The notes beneath the pieces are model-generated. The model saw only the letters and a list, made by a program, of their open reading frames with translations. It had not been told where the DNA came from and did no database searches. Shown in pieces: positions 33,057 through 42,163 of a stretch of 64,000 bases of DNA. How positions within the stretch are numbered: the stretch's first letter is position 1; each line of letters starts with the position of its first letter. Origin of the DNA: Rhodococcus rhodnii. Lineage in GTDB: Bacteria; Actinomycetota; Actinomycetes; Mycobacteriales; Pseudonocardiaceae. The stretch covers positions 1-64,000 of the forward strand of contig JOAA01000036.1 of the NCBI GenBank assembly GCA_000720375.1. The letters are read 5' to 3'. A program made the translations under genes and the position numbers.

Positions 33057-34352
33057 GTGACGTTTCCTGACGGATTCGTGTGGGGCGCCGCGACCGCGGC
33101 GTTCCAGATCGAGGGAGCCACCACCGCCGACGGCCGGGTGCCGTCCATCTGGGACACCTTCTGCCATGTGCCCGGCGCCGTGCACAACGGCGACACCGGT
33201 GACGTGGCAGCAGATCACTATCGGCTGATGGAACAGGACGTCCGCATGATGGCCGAGCTCGGCCTGCAGGCGTACCGGTTTTCCATCGCGTGGCCGCGGA
33301 TGGGCGACCTGAGCTTCTACGACCGGCTCGTGGACACCTTGCTGGCCAACGACATTGTGCCGTGGGCCACGCTGTACCACTGGGATCTCCCCCAGTCGCT
33401 GGAGGAGACTGGCGGCTGGGCGAACCGCGACACGGCCTATCACTTCGGCGAGTACGCCGAGGTGGTGGCGAGGCTGCTGGGCGATCGGGTCCCGAACTGG
33501 ATCACGCTCAATGAGCCGTGGTGTTCGGCTTTCCTCGGTTACGCGTCCGGCATCCACGCGCCTGGCCGCACCGAACCGAACGCGGCGGTCGCCGCTGCCC
33601 ACCACCTGTTGCTGGGCCACGGAATCGCGATGCACGCGATCCGTTCGTTCTCCCCCGAAGCACAAGCCGGGATCACGCTCAACCTTTTCCCCGTACACGC
33701 CGACGATCCCGAAGACGACGCAGTCAGGCGGATCGATGGCCTGCAGAACCGGATGTTCCTCGACCCGGTCATCCACGGGTCGTATCCCGAGGACGTTCTG
33801 ACGGATCTCGCACCTTACGGTCTGTCGGAGACGATCAAACCGGGTGACCTCCGCTTGATCCATCAACCGCTGGACATGTTGGGCATCAACTATTACCGCG
33901 ATCTGTACGTGCGATCGGGTACCGAGGCTCAGCTGCCTTCGCCGTGGGTCGGCTCGGAACACGTCGAGTTCCCCGACCGCGGGCTGCCACAGACCGACAG
34001 CGGCTGGGACATCGTCCCCAGTGGATTGACCGACCTGCTGGTCCGGTTGCACAACGACTATCCGGGCCTTCCGTTGTACATCACGGAGAACGGCGCGGCT
34101 TTCCCCGGCATCGAAGACACCGACCGGGTGTCGTTCCTGGATGCTCACCTGCGGGCCGCCCTTGACGCCATCCACCAGGGTGTCGACCTGCGTGGGTTTT
34201 TCCTGTGGTCGCTTGTGGACAACTTCGAGTGGGCCGAGGGCTACGCCAAGCGGTTCGGCATGGTCCACGTCGACTTCGACACCCAGATCCGTACCGCGAA
34301 GGCAAGCGCTCACTGGTACGCCCAGGTCATATCCAGCAACACCCTGCCGTAG
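33057..34352 (+). CDS. bglC: intracellular GH1 beta-glucosidase
   Basis: A 431-residue GH1 enzyme without signal peptide. It hydrolyses imported cellobiose and short cello-oligosaccharides to glucose. The N-terminal FPDGFVWGAATAAFQIEGA is typical. The acid/base Glu153 lies in TLNEPW and the nucleophile Glu344 in YITENGAA; WSLVDNFEWAEGY near the end binds the sugar. GTG start 3 nt after cebG, last gene of the operon. By consuming cellobiose it should also restore CebR repression, as described for BglC in Streptomyces. A strong terminator follows. Confidence 0.94.
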   Translation: MTFPDGFVWGAATAAFQIEGATTADGRVPSIWDTFCHVPGAVHNGDTGDVAADHYRLMEQDVRMMAELGLQAYRFSIAWPRMGDLSFYDRLVDTLLANDIVPWATLYHWDLPQSLEETGGWANRDTAYHFGEYAEVVARLLGDRVPNWITLNEPWCSAFLGYASGIHAPGRTEPNAAVAAAHHLLLGHGIAMHAIRSFSPEAQAGITLNLFPVHADDPEDDAVRRIDGLQNRMFLDPVIHGSYPEDVLTDLAPYGLSETIKPGDLRLIHQPLDMLGINYYRDLYVRSGTEAQLPSPWVGSEHVEFPDRGLPQTDSGWDIVPSGLTDLLVRLHNDYPGLPLYITENGAAFPGIEDTDRVSFLDAHLRAALDAIHQGVDLRGFFLWSLVDNFEWAEGYAKRFGMVHVDFDTQIRTAKASAHWYAQVISSNTLP

Positions 34353-34358
34353 CACATG

Positions 34359-34394
34359 AAAAAGCTGGGCGGCCCGCGGGCCGCCCAGCTTTTT
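34359..34394. terminator. strong bidirectional rho-independent terminator
   Basis: Perfect 17-nt arms (34359-34375 and 34378-34394) form a GC-rich hairpin flanked by five A on one side and five T on the other, so it works in both directions. It separates cebEFG-bglC from the convergent GH48 gene. Confidence 0.95.
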
Positions 34395-34402
34395 CGTGTT
34401 CT

Positions 34403-37300
34403 CTAGCCGAAGAGCTGGACGTGCAACGAGAACGCCGTCGCTATCTCGGCTTGCGCCCAGAACCTGTGGTACGTGAACGTCGGTACCGCTCCACCGTCCA
34501 AGTAGGTCTGAACCTTGTCCCATTGCTGGTCCGAGCGGTAGAAGGACCGGATCGACAGGAACGTGCTGTTCTGGTCGATCGTGTCCCCGTTCGGCATCTT
34601 CCCGGTCCAGCCCGGCGGGACGTACACGCCTTCACCGGTGGACGAGTTGTACCTGTCGTCGAACCGGTTGTAGTCCGCACGGGTCTCCGGCGTGGCGATG
34701 CCCACCGTGTCGGTGTGCTGGAGCAGGGAGTTCAGCAGGGCTTCGCCGGTGGTCTTCGCGGCCGCGTCGCCTGATCTGGCCGCATAGTTGAGAAGGACCT
34801 TGGCGTACGAGGCCGCGACACCGACGTCCTTGCTGTGGTTGAGCACGCGTACGTGCAAACCGGCGTTGCTGCCAGGACTGGCCGGGTTCCAGGTGTCCGG
34901 TGCGCCCGTCCACTGCATGTCGTTCGGAATCTGGAAGTTCGCGCCGGTCGTGGTGTTCGCGATCGCCCACGGCACCCACTTGTCCAGGATCTTCTTGGCC
35001 CTCGCGTCGCCGGTGATCTGGTAGTACGACGCGACTCGCTCGAGACCCCAGACCTGGAAGCCGAACCAGCGGTTGCTTGGCGGGTCGTGCCAGACCGGCT
35101 GCCAGTCGTAGAACATGCCGTAGAACGTCGGTGAACCCGCGGGCGGAGTGCCGTACTGGCCCTCCCAGCTGTTGGTCGCACCGCCTGCGATCCCGCCTTC
35201 GCTGGACTGCAGCCACTGCAGGAACTCCAGCTGCCGGTCCAGGCTCTTGGCCCAGTCCGCGGCACCAGTCGCCGAGGTCGGCTTCAACGCCGGGTCGTTC
35301 GCCAAAGCGTATGCCGCCAACGGGTTCTGGTAACCCTGGTGGTTGGCGCCGTCACCGATGCGCCACGCCCAGCCTGCCGAGGTGTCGGTCGCGCCACCCC
35401 AGGCGTAGTACCAGGACATCAGGTAGTGCGCGCTGTCCTTGCCTGTGGCGCCAGGGCAGCTTGACGGGCTGGTGCAGTTGCCGATCCGCTTGAAGTACTT
35501 GTCGAACATGGCGTACCGCAGGTAGTCGCCCATCTTCGACGCCTTCTTCACAACCGCGCTCACATCGCCGCCCTTGCCTTGCGCAGCAGCCCACCGCTGC
35601 GCGAGGAACGCCACCTGGACGGCTCGCGCGTCCGCGTCAGGAGCGTTGGTGTACTTCCATTGCCTGGCGTACGAGGAGTCCTTTGTGAACAGGTCGAGAT
35701 ATCCGTTGGGGCCGCCGTGTTTGAACGTGTCACACGACGGCTGCGGGATCGTCTCGAACACGGACTCGGACGAGCCACGCTGGTAGGTGTTGATGTACGC
35801 GGGTGCGGTCGTTCCGTCGCCACACCGGCCGAACTTGTACGTGTTGTCCACGTCCAGCAGCCAGTGCATGCCGTAGATGTCGTCCGAGCCGTACGCGGCT
35901 TTGAGTTCGGCCGCGATCGGGTCCTGCCCGACGGGGATGTTGCCGTCGAGAACCGCGGGATACCGGTCCATCCTCGGGTGTTCCGGTGCGTACGTCGCCG
36001 GTTTGCTGGCGTTGTACTTGTCGTTGGTCGGCTGGTCCGCCTTCGCCGGGATGATGTACTTCTCCAGCGACGCCCACGCCGCGTTGAACGGCGCCCAGTC
36101 GCCTTGGATCTGGCCGTAGGCCGCTTCCAGCCAGAGGTAGTAGCTGAACGCCTCCGAGGTCGTCTGGTGCCCGTGGTCCGGGGCCTCCACCAGAAGCGTC
36201 TCAATGGAGTGGTACGGCACCAGAAGATCGCCGAACTTGCGGAAGTAGCCGCTGTTCGGGTCCTTGATCTTGTTGTACTGGGTCAGGAACGCCGTCTTGA
36301 ACTCCGGTGTGGACGCGTCCAGCTCGGTGGCGGTGAACGTCGCGGCCGTGTAGCCCGTGGCGCTGGCCGTGAACGTCGCACTGGCCAGGGCTCCGCCGTT
36401 CGCGGCCGAAGTGATCGTGACCGGCTTCGGCGTGTTCCAGTCTGTGGTCGAGAACGTGAGTTGCGTCGGGGTTGCGGTGAGATCCGCGCTGCCCGTTCTG
36501 GTTATGGTCGCGGTGACTGGGCCTGTGGGCTGTGTTGCCAGTGTCACGTCCACTGTGGCCGACGTGCCCTGGCGGATGTTCACTGTGCTCGGAGTGGCCA
36601 GGATCGTGGGGGCACTGAGGACTCTGACCGCCACGGGGTTGGAGATCGTGGACGCGCCTTTGTCGTCGTATGCCCTGGCTGTGACCGAGTACTGGCCGGG
36701 GGCCGCGCCCGTCCAACTGTGCTGGTACGGGCTGCTCGTGTCGGTTCCGAGCAGGGTTGTTCCCGCGTAGAACTCGACTTTGCTGATCGTCCCGTCAGCG
36801 TCGGTTGCCGTTGCCGCCAACGGAATCGCTGTTTGTGCCGGGTGGCTCGAGTTGTCCGCCGGACTGGTCAGCTGGACGGCGGGTGCCGTGTTCGGGCCCA
36901 CGCACGCCGTGCCGTTGACCGCGAAATCCGTTGGCTTACGGTTGGCCCCGGATTTGCTGCCGTTGAACCCGAACTGCACTTGCCCGGCTGCCGGGACCGC
37001 CCGGTTGTACGGGGCGTTGCGGACCGACACGGCTGGGCCGTTGAGGTTCGGGGTCGCCTGCCACAGCTGGGTGATGCGCTGGTTGTCCGGGAACGTCCAG
37101 GTCAGGTCCCAGCCGTCGATCGGATCGGTGCCGACGTTCTTGATGGTCACGGCCGCACCGAAGCCGGTGTTCCACTCATTCGTGACGCTGTATTCGACTG
37201 TGCAGGACACGGCCGCCGCGGCGGGCTGCGCGGCGACCGTCATAGTCCCCGCGATCAGCCCGACCGCTACTAAGGCGGGCAGGGCGCGTCTGCGTCTCAT
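34403..37300 (-). CDS. secreted GH48 exocellulase with CBM2 and two Ig-like modules
   Basis: A 965-residue secreted, processive reducing-end cellobiohydrolase. Order: signal peptide 1-30, CBM2 about 31-133, an Ig-like module about 138-229 (APAVQLTSPADN, KVEFYAGTTLLGT), a second beta-sandwich module about 230-326 (TVNIRQGTSATVDVTLATQP), and GH48 about 330-965. Glu383 in TTSEAFSYYLW is the candidate catalytic acid. Actinobacterial GH48 enzymes usually carry an FN3 or direct linker, so the two beta-sandwich modules are a variation. The ATG follows GAGGAGGAC. A CebR box lies 33-46 nt upstream. Confidence 0.95.
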   Translation of the reverse strand: MRRRRALPALVAVGLIAGTMTVAAQPAAAAVSCTVEYSVTNEWNTGFGAAVTIKNVGTDPIDGWDLTWTFPDNQRITQLWQATPNLNGPAVSVRNAPYNRAVPAAGQVQFGFNGSKSGANRKPTDFAVNGTACVGPNTAPAVQLTSPADNSSHPAQTAIPLAATATDADGTISKVEFYAGTTLLGTDTSSPYQHSWTGAAPGQYSVTARAYDDKGASTISNPVAVRVLSAPTILATPSTVNIRQGTSATVDVTLATQPTGPVTATITRTGSADLTATPTQLTFSTTDWNTPKPVTITSAANGGALASATFTASATGYTAATFTATELDASTPEFKTAFLTQYNKIKDPNSGYFRKFGDLLVPYHSIETLLVEAPDHGHQTTSEAFSYYLWLEAAYGQIQGDWAPFNAAWASLEKYIIPAKADQPTNDKYNASKPATYAPEHPRMDRYPAVLDGNIPVGQDPIAAELKAAYGSDDIYGMHWLLDVDNTYKFGRCGDGTTAPAYINTYQRGSSESVFETIPQPSCDTFKHGGPNGYLDLFTKDSSYARQWKYTNAPDADARAVQVAFLAQRWAAAQGKGGDVSAVVKKASKMGDYLRYAMFDKYFKRIGNCTSPSSCPGATGKDSAHYLMSWYYAWGGATDTSAGWAWRIGDGANHQGYQNPLAAYALANDPALKPTSATGAADWAKSLDRQLEFLQWLQSSEGGIAGGATNSWEGQYGTPPAGSPTFYGMFYDWQPVWHDPPSNRWFGFQVWGLERVASYYQITGDARAKKILDKWVPWAIANTTTGANFQIPNDMQWTGAPDTWNPASPGSNAGLHVRVLNHSKDVGVAASYAKVLLNYAARSGDAAAKTTGEALLNSLLQHTDTVGIATPETRADYNRFDDRYNSSTGEGVYVPPGWTGKMPNGDTIDQNSTFLSIRSFYRSDQQWDKVQTYLDGGAVPTFTYHRFWAQAEIATAFSLHVQLFG

Positions 37301-37332
37301 GGGTCGTCCTCCTCTGCGCCTTCGTTGGCAAC

Positions 37333-37346
37333 TGGGAGCGCTCCCA
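37333..37346. promoter_or_regulatory. CebR box before the GH48 gene
   Basis: Perfect TGGGAGCGCTCCCA palindrome upstream of the GH48 start. On the minus strand a -10-like TACAGT (37356-37351) directly precedes it. The box would overlap the transcription start. Confidence 0.9.
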
Positions 37347-37439
37347 GACGACTGTAACGGTCACGAAACCATCTGGGAAGCCCGCCGCCGGTCAGACGCG
37401 GGGGCGAATCGCCTGATGCGCGCCGTGCTGATGCGTGTG

Positions 37440-37545
37440 ACGGCAGCCCGTACCAGGAGTACGTCCTGACCGAGAAGAGCCGCGGCCTGTTCCACGCCGT
37501 GTCCACCTTTGCGGCACACCGAGTCGCACGTTCCAGCACCATGAA
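37440..37545 (+). pseudogene. short HxlR-like C-terminal remnant
   Basis: One plus-strand frame reads SPYQEYVLTEKSRGLFHAV, resembling the wing and following helix of HxlR regulators (EYxLTxKGRxL). The stretch is short, has no start, and runs straight into the poly-C tract. Most likely a leftover gene end; a chance match cannot be excluded. Confidence 0.3.
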
Positions 37546-37546
37546 A

Positions 37547-37591
<45 letters not shown>

Positions 37592-37647
37592 AGCCCCCCG
37601 CCCCCTCACGTCCCGCGGCGCAGCATGGGAACGGTTCTTGCGTGGGT

Positions 37648-37689
37648 GAGCCTGTCCCTTGGCGACTGGGGTTCGCCAGGGACAGGCTC
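37648..37689 (-). terminator. hairpin terminator after the DUF4394 gene
   Basis: 37648-37665 pairs with 37673-37689 (17 bp with one bulged T, 7-nt loop CTGGGGT), 19 nt beyond the stop of the minus-strand DUF4394 gene. GC-rich, without T-tract. Confidence 0.75.
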
Positions 37690-37707
37690 GGCCGATGGGA
37701 TTCTGTC

Positions 37708-38577
37708 TCAGTTGGTGTCGAGTGCTACTGCGATGTCCGTGACCGGCAGGCCGGGCAACGGGAAGTCGCCGACCTTGGTCGCGGCTCCGGTCAGGATCTC
37801 GATTGTGTAGAGCGACCCGAAGGTGCTGCCGGTCATCTGGCCGACCACGAACCCGGTGTTCGTCATCGTCTTGCCGCCGTTGAGGTCACTGTAGATGTCG
37901 TAGCCCGTGTCCAGATTGAACGGAACGCCGAGTTTCCCGATCGGGGTCAGCACTCCGTCGTTGGGCGGCAGCTGCAGGACTTCCTGGTCGTTCTTCGTGT
38001 CGATGTCCCACAGCAGCGTCTGCGTGTCACCGTTCAGGTCGTTGTTGATGTACGCCGCCGCCGTCACCCCGGTCAGCGTCAGCGGCTTGTCCTGGTTGGT
38101 AACGCCGCCGATCACGTCGTGGCGGAGGTTCTGCCCGGTGTCACTGACGATCCGCAGGCGGTCGGCGACCGGGTTGAAGTCGACCCCGAACGCGTTGCCC
38201 TGCAAGGCGTACTGCAGCTGCGACACCCTCTTCAGCGTCGGCAGAGTGGGGTCGTTGGGGCCGCTCGGGAGGGTGAGCGTGTAGATGCCGTTGTAGTTGC
38301 CGACCGCGTACAGCTTCCCGTCCTGCGGGCGGAAGTCGAAGCCGACCACCGCTGTGTCGTTTCCGGTCAGGCCGGCGATCTGCCGCACCCAGTCCAACTG
38401 TCCCGGGTTGTTCGTCTTGAACGCGCACATCACTGTGCCCTGGGACAGAATTCCGAACGCCTGCAGGCTGGGCACCGACGCCGCGGTGCTGCTCGCGGGC
38501 AGTCCGACCGCCACGGCGGCCGCGGTGGCGACCGCTACCGCCGCCGCCGCGACGCGCTTTCCGATTCGCAAACCCAT
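37708..38577 (-). CDS. secreted DUF4394 protein
   Basis: A 289-residue exported protein. Signal peptide about 1-34 (twin basic KR, Ala/Val-rich core). The mature part holds repeated beta-propeller-like blades: FDFRPQDGKLYAVGNYNGIY, FGVDFNPVADRLRIVSDTGQ and GTFGSLYTIEILTGAATKVG, the DUF4394 pattern, whose function is unknown. The start is the ATG at 38577 after GGGGAAAG. It follows the RTX-like secreted protein gene by 70 nt in the same direction and may be co-transcribed. Confidence 0.88.
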   Translation of the reverse strand: MGLRIGKRVAAAAVAVATAAAVAVGLPASSTAASVPSLQAFGILSQGTVMCAFKTNNPGQLDWVRQIAGLTGNDTAVVGFDFRPQDGKLYAVGNYNGIYTLTLPSGPNDPTLPTLKRVSQLQYALQGNAFGVDFNPVADRLRIVSDTGQNLRHDVIGGVTNQDKPLTLTGVTAAAYINNDLNGDTQTLLWDIDTKNDQEVLQLPPNDGVLTPIGKLGVPFNLDTGYDIYSDLNGGKTMTNTGFVVGQMTGSTFGSLYTIEILTGAATKVGDFPLPGLPVTDIAVALDTN

Positions 38578-38647
38578 GTCTTTCCCCTCATCGTGCTCCA
38601 TGTGGCCGCTTGAAGCTATTCGGGGCGACTGGACATGGGCTGAACGA

Positions 38648-39130
38648 TCAGGGCAGTTCGCAGTTGTAGACGATTTCCGCGACACACCGGTCAATACCCG
38701 GACCACCGTCCACAGTGTCATGACCGGGACCGCCGACCAGTGTGTCGTTGCCGTCTTCCCCGTGCAGCACGTCGTTCCCCATTCCACCGGTGATGTGGTC
38801 ATTGCCCGTTCCACCGAGCACTCCGGCTCGCCCTGGCGAGTACTCCTCGGGGTTACTGTGCGCGAACACGTCCGCGCCCGGGCCGAGGCAGGCGACCACC
38901 CGGTTCGGGCTCGCCTCCGAGAAAACGAAGTCGTCACCCTCTCTGGCGTTGGCCACGTCCGCTGGCCCGGTCCAATAGATGTCGTCACTCTCCGTGCCAG
39001 TCCAGCGCACCGAGAACGGCACTCCGGTCACCGGGTCGAGGCACGTGCTTGGCGTCATCTCGGCGGTGGCAGCCGGTGTCGCAAGCGTCGCCACAGCCAC
39101 TGCGGCGATCATGACGAACGAAAATCTCAC
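38648..39130 (-). CDS. secreted RTX-like calcium-binding repeat protein
   Basis: A 160-residue exported protein. Signal peptide about 1-23 (TPAATA cut). The C-terminal half has four to five nonapeptide repeats of the GGxGxD type (LGGTGNDHITGGMGNDVLHG and following), which form a calcium-loaded beta-roll. A Cys pair at the end (IDRCVAEIVYNCELP) probably forms a disulfide. GTG start at 39130 with GGAGGAG 6 nt upstream. There is no enzymatic domain. Together with the DUF4394 gene it lies divergent from the AfsR-like gene at 39278, which may regulate it. Confidence 0.85.
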   Translation of the reverse strand: MRFSFVMIAAVAVATLATPAATAEMTPSTCLDPVTGVPFSVRWTGTESDDIYWTGPADVANAREGDDFVFSEASPNRVVACLGPGADVFAHSNPEEYSPGRAGVLGGTGNDHITGGMGNDVLHGEDGNDTLVGGPGHDTVDGGPGIDRCVAEIVYNCELP

Positions 39131-39277
39131 AGGATTCTCCTCCTCCAAATGGCGGTATGGCATTTCTCGTCCCCCTTGCCACACCAGCGGCGCCCTCATA
39201 ACGTCGCCACCACAGATTGGTCATCGCGACTGGATGAGATCTGAACGACGACTGGACGCGGTGGAGGTGGGAGCACG

Positions 39278-42163
39278 TTGCGGATCCAGGTGCTGGGGCC
39301 GGTCCGGGCGTGGCGGGACAACGGTGACCAGGTCGATCTGGGGCCGGTCGGCCAGCGAGCGGTTCTCGGACTGCTCGCGTTGAACGGCGGCCAAGGCATG
39401 TCACGTGCCGACCTGATCGACGCCGTCTGGGGGCAGCGCCCACCCGCGAGTGCCGTGAACATCTTGCAGACCAGGGTGAAGCACCTGCGGCGGCTGCTGG
39501 AACCGGATCGTCCGCCGAGAGCAGGAAGCATCGCTCTGCCGCGCGCAGGCGACGGTTACGCCTTGCGGATCACCACAGACCTCACCCGCTTCCGCAAGCT
39601 GGCAACGGCTTCCGACGCGCACGTGCTCAAGCAGGCGCTGGACCTGTGGCACGGGCCACCGCTCGCGGACATCCCGACGCTCGCCGACCACCCGGCAGTG
39701 CTTGCGGTGTCGAAGGAACGGCAGGCCGCGATCGCCCGCTACGGGGAAATGATGATCTCGCTCGGCAGCGCCGCCGAGGCGTTGTCGGTGCTCGAGGAGG
39801 TTGCCACCGAACAGCCTCTCGACGAAGCCGTGCAGGCACGGCTGATCAGGGCATATCAAGCCGCAGGCCGGCGTGCGCAGGCTTTCGAGGTGTTCCATGC
39901 GATTCGCAGGCGCCTTGCCGACGAACTGGGCGTCGTGCCTGGTCCCGAGCTGACCGCGGCGCACGAAGACGTGCTGCACGAGGACATCCCGGTCACCGCC
40001 AGCCGCCCGGTTCCCAACCAGTTGCCCGCGGACGTCCCCGGCTTCACCGGCCGCGGCACCGAGCTGTCCGAAATGGACGACCGGCTGGCCGGCCCGGGCA
40101 TGCCGATCTGCGTGATCTCCGGAACGGCGGGCGTCGGCAAGACGGCGCTGGCCATCCACAGCGCTCATCGCATCCGCAAGCGTTTCCCTGACGGCCAGTT
40201 GTACGTCGACCTGCAGGGTTACTCACCTGGCCGTCCTGTCACGGCTCTGGACGCGCTCGGCCGGTTCCTCAACGCACTGGGCGTGCCCGGTGCGGAAGTC
40301 TCGTTGGACGTGGCCGACCGTGCCTCGCGATTCCGCACTGAGCTGGCCGGACGTCGAATGCTTGTCGTGCTGGACAACGCGAACTCGGTCGAGCAGATCC
40401 GCCCACTGTTACCCGGCACGGAGTCCTGCGCGGTCATCGTGACCAGCCGCGACAGCCTGGCAGGCCTGGTCGCGTTGCACGGCGCCCACCGGCTGGACCT
40501 GGATCTGTTACCCGCCGCCGAGGCACAGCAACTTCTCCGCGACCTGATCGGCGCGGACTCCGAGTCGATCGTTGTCCTGGCCGAGCAATGCGCCCGGTTG
40601 CCGCTTGCGCTGCGAGTCGCGGCCGAGCTGGCGATCAGCCGCAGCGGTCCGTTGCACGAACTGGTGCGGGAATTGGTGGATCAGCAGCGCAGGCTGGAAA
40701 TACTGGACGCAGGCGGCGACGACCGAGCCGCCGTGCGCGCCGTGTTCTCCCGCTCCTACGAGCATTTGCCCGTCGACTCGGCCCGCGCGTTCCGTCTGAT
40801 CGGCATTCATCCTGGCGCCCGCGTGGATCCGTACGTCCTCGCGGCGCTCACCGACGCCAGCCTTGACGACGCCCGCCGGACGCTAGACCAGTTGGCCCGA
40901 GCCCATTTGACGCAACCTGACGGATCAACTCACGACCTGCTGAAGGCCTACGCCGTCCAACTGGCCGACCAGGAAGACTCCCCTGACGAACGAAAAGCCG
41001 CGCTGGTCCGCGTTTTCGACTACTACCTCGCCGCGTCCATGGCCGCGATGCATGTGCTGCACCCGAAGCACCACGACGATCCTGGTCCGCACATCCGGCC
41101 GCTGTCCGACGCCGAGGCAGCACGGGAATGGCTGGACACCGAGTTGCCCACGCTGATCGCGTTGTCGGCGTACGGCTGGCCCTCGTACACAACCAAATTG
41201 GCCACCACGCTGCAGCGGTACCTCGACGGCGGCCGCTACGCCGAAGCGCTTGTCATCCACGGCCATGCACTCAAAGCCGCAGACAACCCAACAGATCGCG
41301 CGCACGCGTTGACCAACCTCGGCACAGTCCTGTGGCGGGCAGCGCGCTACTCCGATTCCGCCGATCACCTGACGCAGGCACTTGAACTGTATCGACAGCA
41401 AAAGGATCTGAGCGGGCAAGCGCGTGTGCTGACAAACCTGGGAGTGGTCGAGGAACGACTCAGCCGCTACGAACAGGCCGAGGACCACCAACGCCGCGCA
41501 CTGGCCATCTACCACGAGCTCGGTGATCAACTGGGCGAGGTGCAGACCCACGTAAGCTTGGGCATCATCGACGAGCGCCGTGGCAAGTTCTCGTCCGCCG
41601 CCGAGCATCTCAGCGCCGCACTGGAACTGTGCCGGACGATCGGTTACACGTCCGGCGAGGCGTACGCCCTGCTCAACCTCGGTTACGTCGACAAAAGGAT
41701 GGAGCACTACACGGCTGCGCGCGAGCACTTCAGCCAGGCCATGGATCTGTTCAAGCAGTTGGGCGAACGCCGAGGAGAGGCGTACGCGCTGACCAACCTG
41801 GGAGAACTGGATGTGCGGCGGAATCAGCCCCAGCTGGCGATCGACCGGCATCTGGCGGCCATCGCGTTGTTCGGTGAAGTCGGTGAACAACGAGGCCTGG
41901 TGACCGCGTTGAACGGCCTTGGCGAAGCCTTGTTCGCAGCTGGTCGCAACATCGACGCACGCGCTCGGTACACGGCCGCGCTGTCCCTTGCCGTCGAAAC
42001 GGGCGACGAGGACGAGGAAGCACGCGCCCACAACGGGTTGGCGCACACATACAGGCAGGCCGGCGACACCGCGCAAGCACGTGACCATTGGGAGAAGGCG
42101 CTGGAGCTCTACACCAAGCTGGACGACCCCCAGGCCGAGAACGTCCGAGCGCAGTTGTCGTGA
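39278..42163 (+). CDS. AfsR/SARP-type regulator (first of a tandem pair)
   Basis: A 961-residue regulator with a winged helix (about 1-90; MRIQVLGPVRAWRDNGDQVD), BTAD (about 90-240), NB-ARC with P-loop SGTAGVGKTAL near residue 281, and TPR repeats from about 640 to the end. The TTG start is supported by GGAGGTGGGAG upstream and by alignment with the downstream paralogue. Two TTA leucine codons (residues 378 and 411) mark it as a candidate bldA-dependent gene. Its stop overlaps the start of the second copy as GTGA. It is divergent from two secreted-protein genes; direct targets are unknown. Confidence 0.92.
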   Translation: MRIQVLGPVRAWRDNGDQVDLGPVGQRAVLGLLALNGGQGMSRADLIDAVWGQRPPASAVNILQTRVKHLRRLLEPDRPPRAGSIALPRAGDGYALRITTDLTRFRKLATASDAHVLKQALDLWHGPPLADIPTLADHPAVLAVSKERQAAIARYGEMMISLGSAAEALSVLEEVATEQPLDEAVQARLIRAYQAAGRRAQAFEVFHAIRRRLADELGVVPGPELTAAHEDVLHEDIPVTASRPVPNQLPADVPGFTGRGTELSEMDDRLAGPGMPICVISGTAGVGKTALAIHSAHRIRKRFPDGQLYVDLQGYSPGRPVTALDALGRFLNALGVPGAEVSLDVADRASRFRTELAGRRMLVVLDNANSVEQIRPLLPGTESCAVIVTSRDSLAGLVALHGAHRLDLDLLPAAEAQQLLRDLIGADSESIVVLAEQCARLPLALRVAAELAISRSGPLHELVRELVDQQRRLEILDAGGDDRAAVRAVFSRSYEHLPVDSARAFRLIGIHPGARVDPYVLAALTDASLDDARRTLDQLARAHLTQPDGSTHDLLKAYAVQLADQEDSPDERKAALVRVFDYYLAASMAAMHVLHPKHHDDPGPHIRPLSDAEAAREWLDTELPTLIALSAYGWPSYTTKLATTLQRYLDGGRYAEALVIHGHALKAADNPTDRAHALTNLGTVLWRAARYSDSADHLTQALELYRQQKDLSGQARVLTNLGVVEERLSRYEQAEDHQRRALAIYHELGDQLGEVQTHVSLGIIDERRGKFSSAAEHLSAALELCRTIGYTSGEAYALLNLGYVDKRMEHYTAAREHFSQAMDLFKQLGERRGEAYALTNLGELDVRRNQPQLAIDRHLAAIALFGEVGEQRGLVTALNGLGEALFAAGRNIDARARYTAALSLAVETGDEDEEARAHNGLAHTYRQAGDTAQARDHWEKALELYTKLDDPQAENVRAQLS

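Noticed and set aside
32151..34523. A 790-residue open frame opposite cebG and the GH1 gene
   Set aside because: Shadow of high-GC codon bias; the plus strand encodes clear permease and GH1 proteins with correct motifs.
35579..37273. A 564-residue open frame opposite the GH48 gene
   Set aside because: Arg/Val-rich low-complexity translation without domain; the minus strand has the intact GH48.
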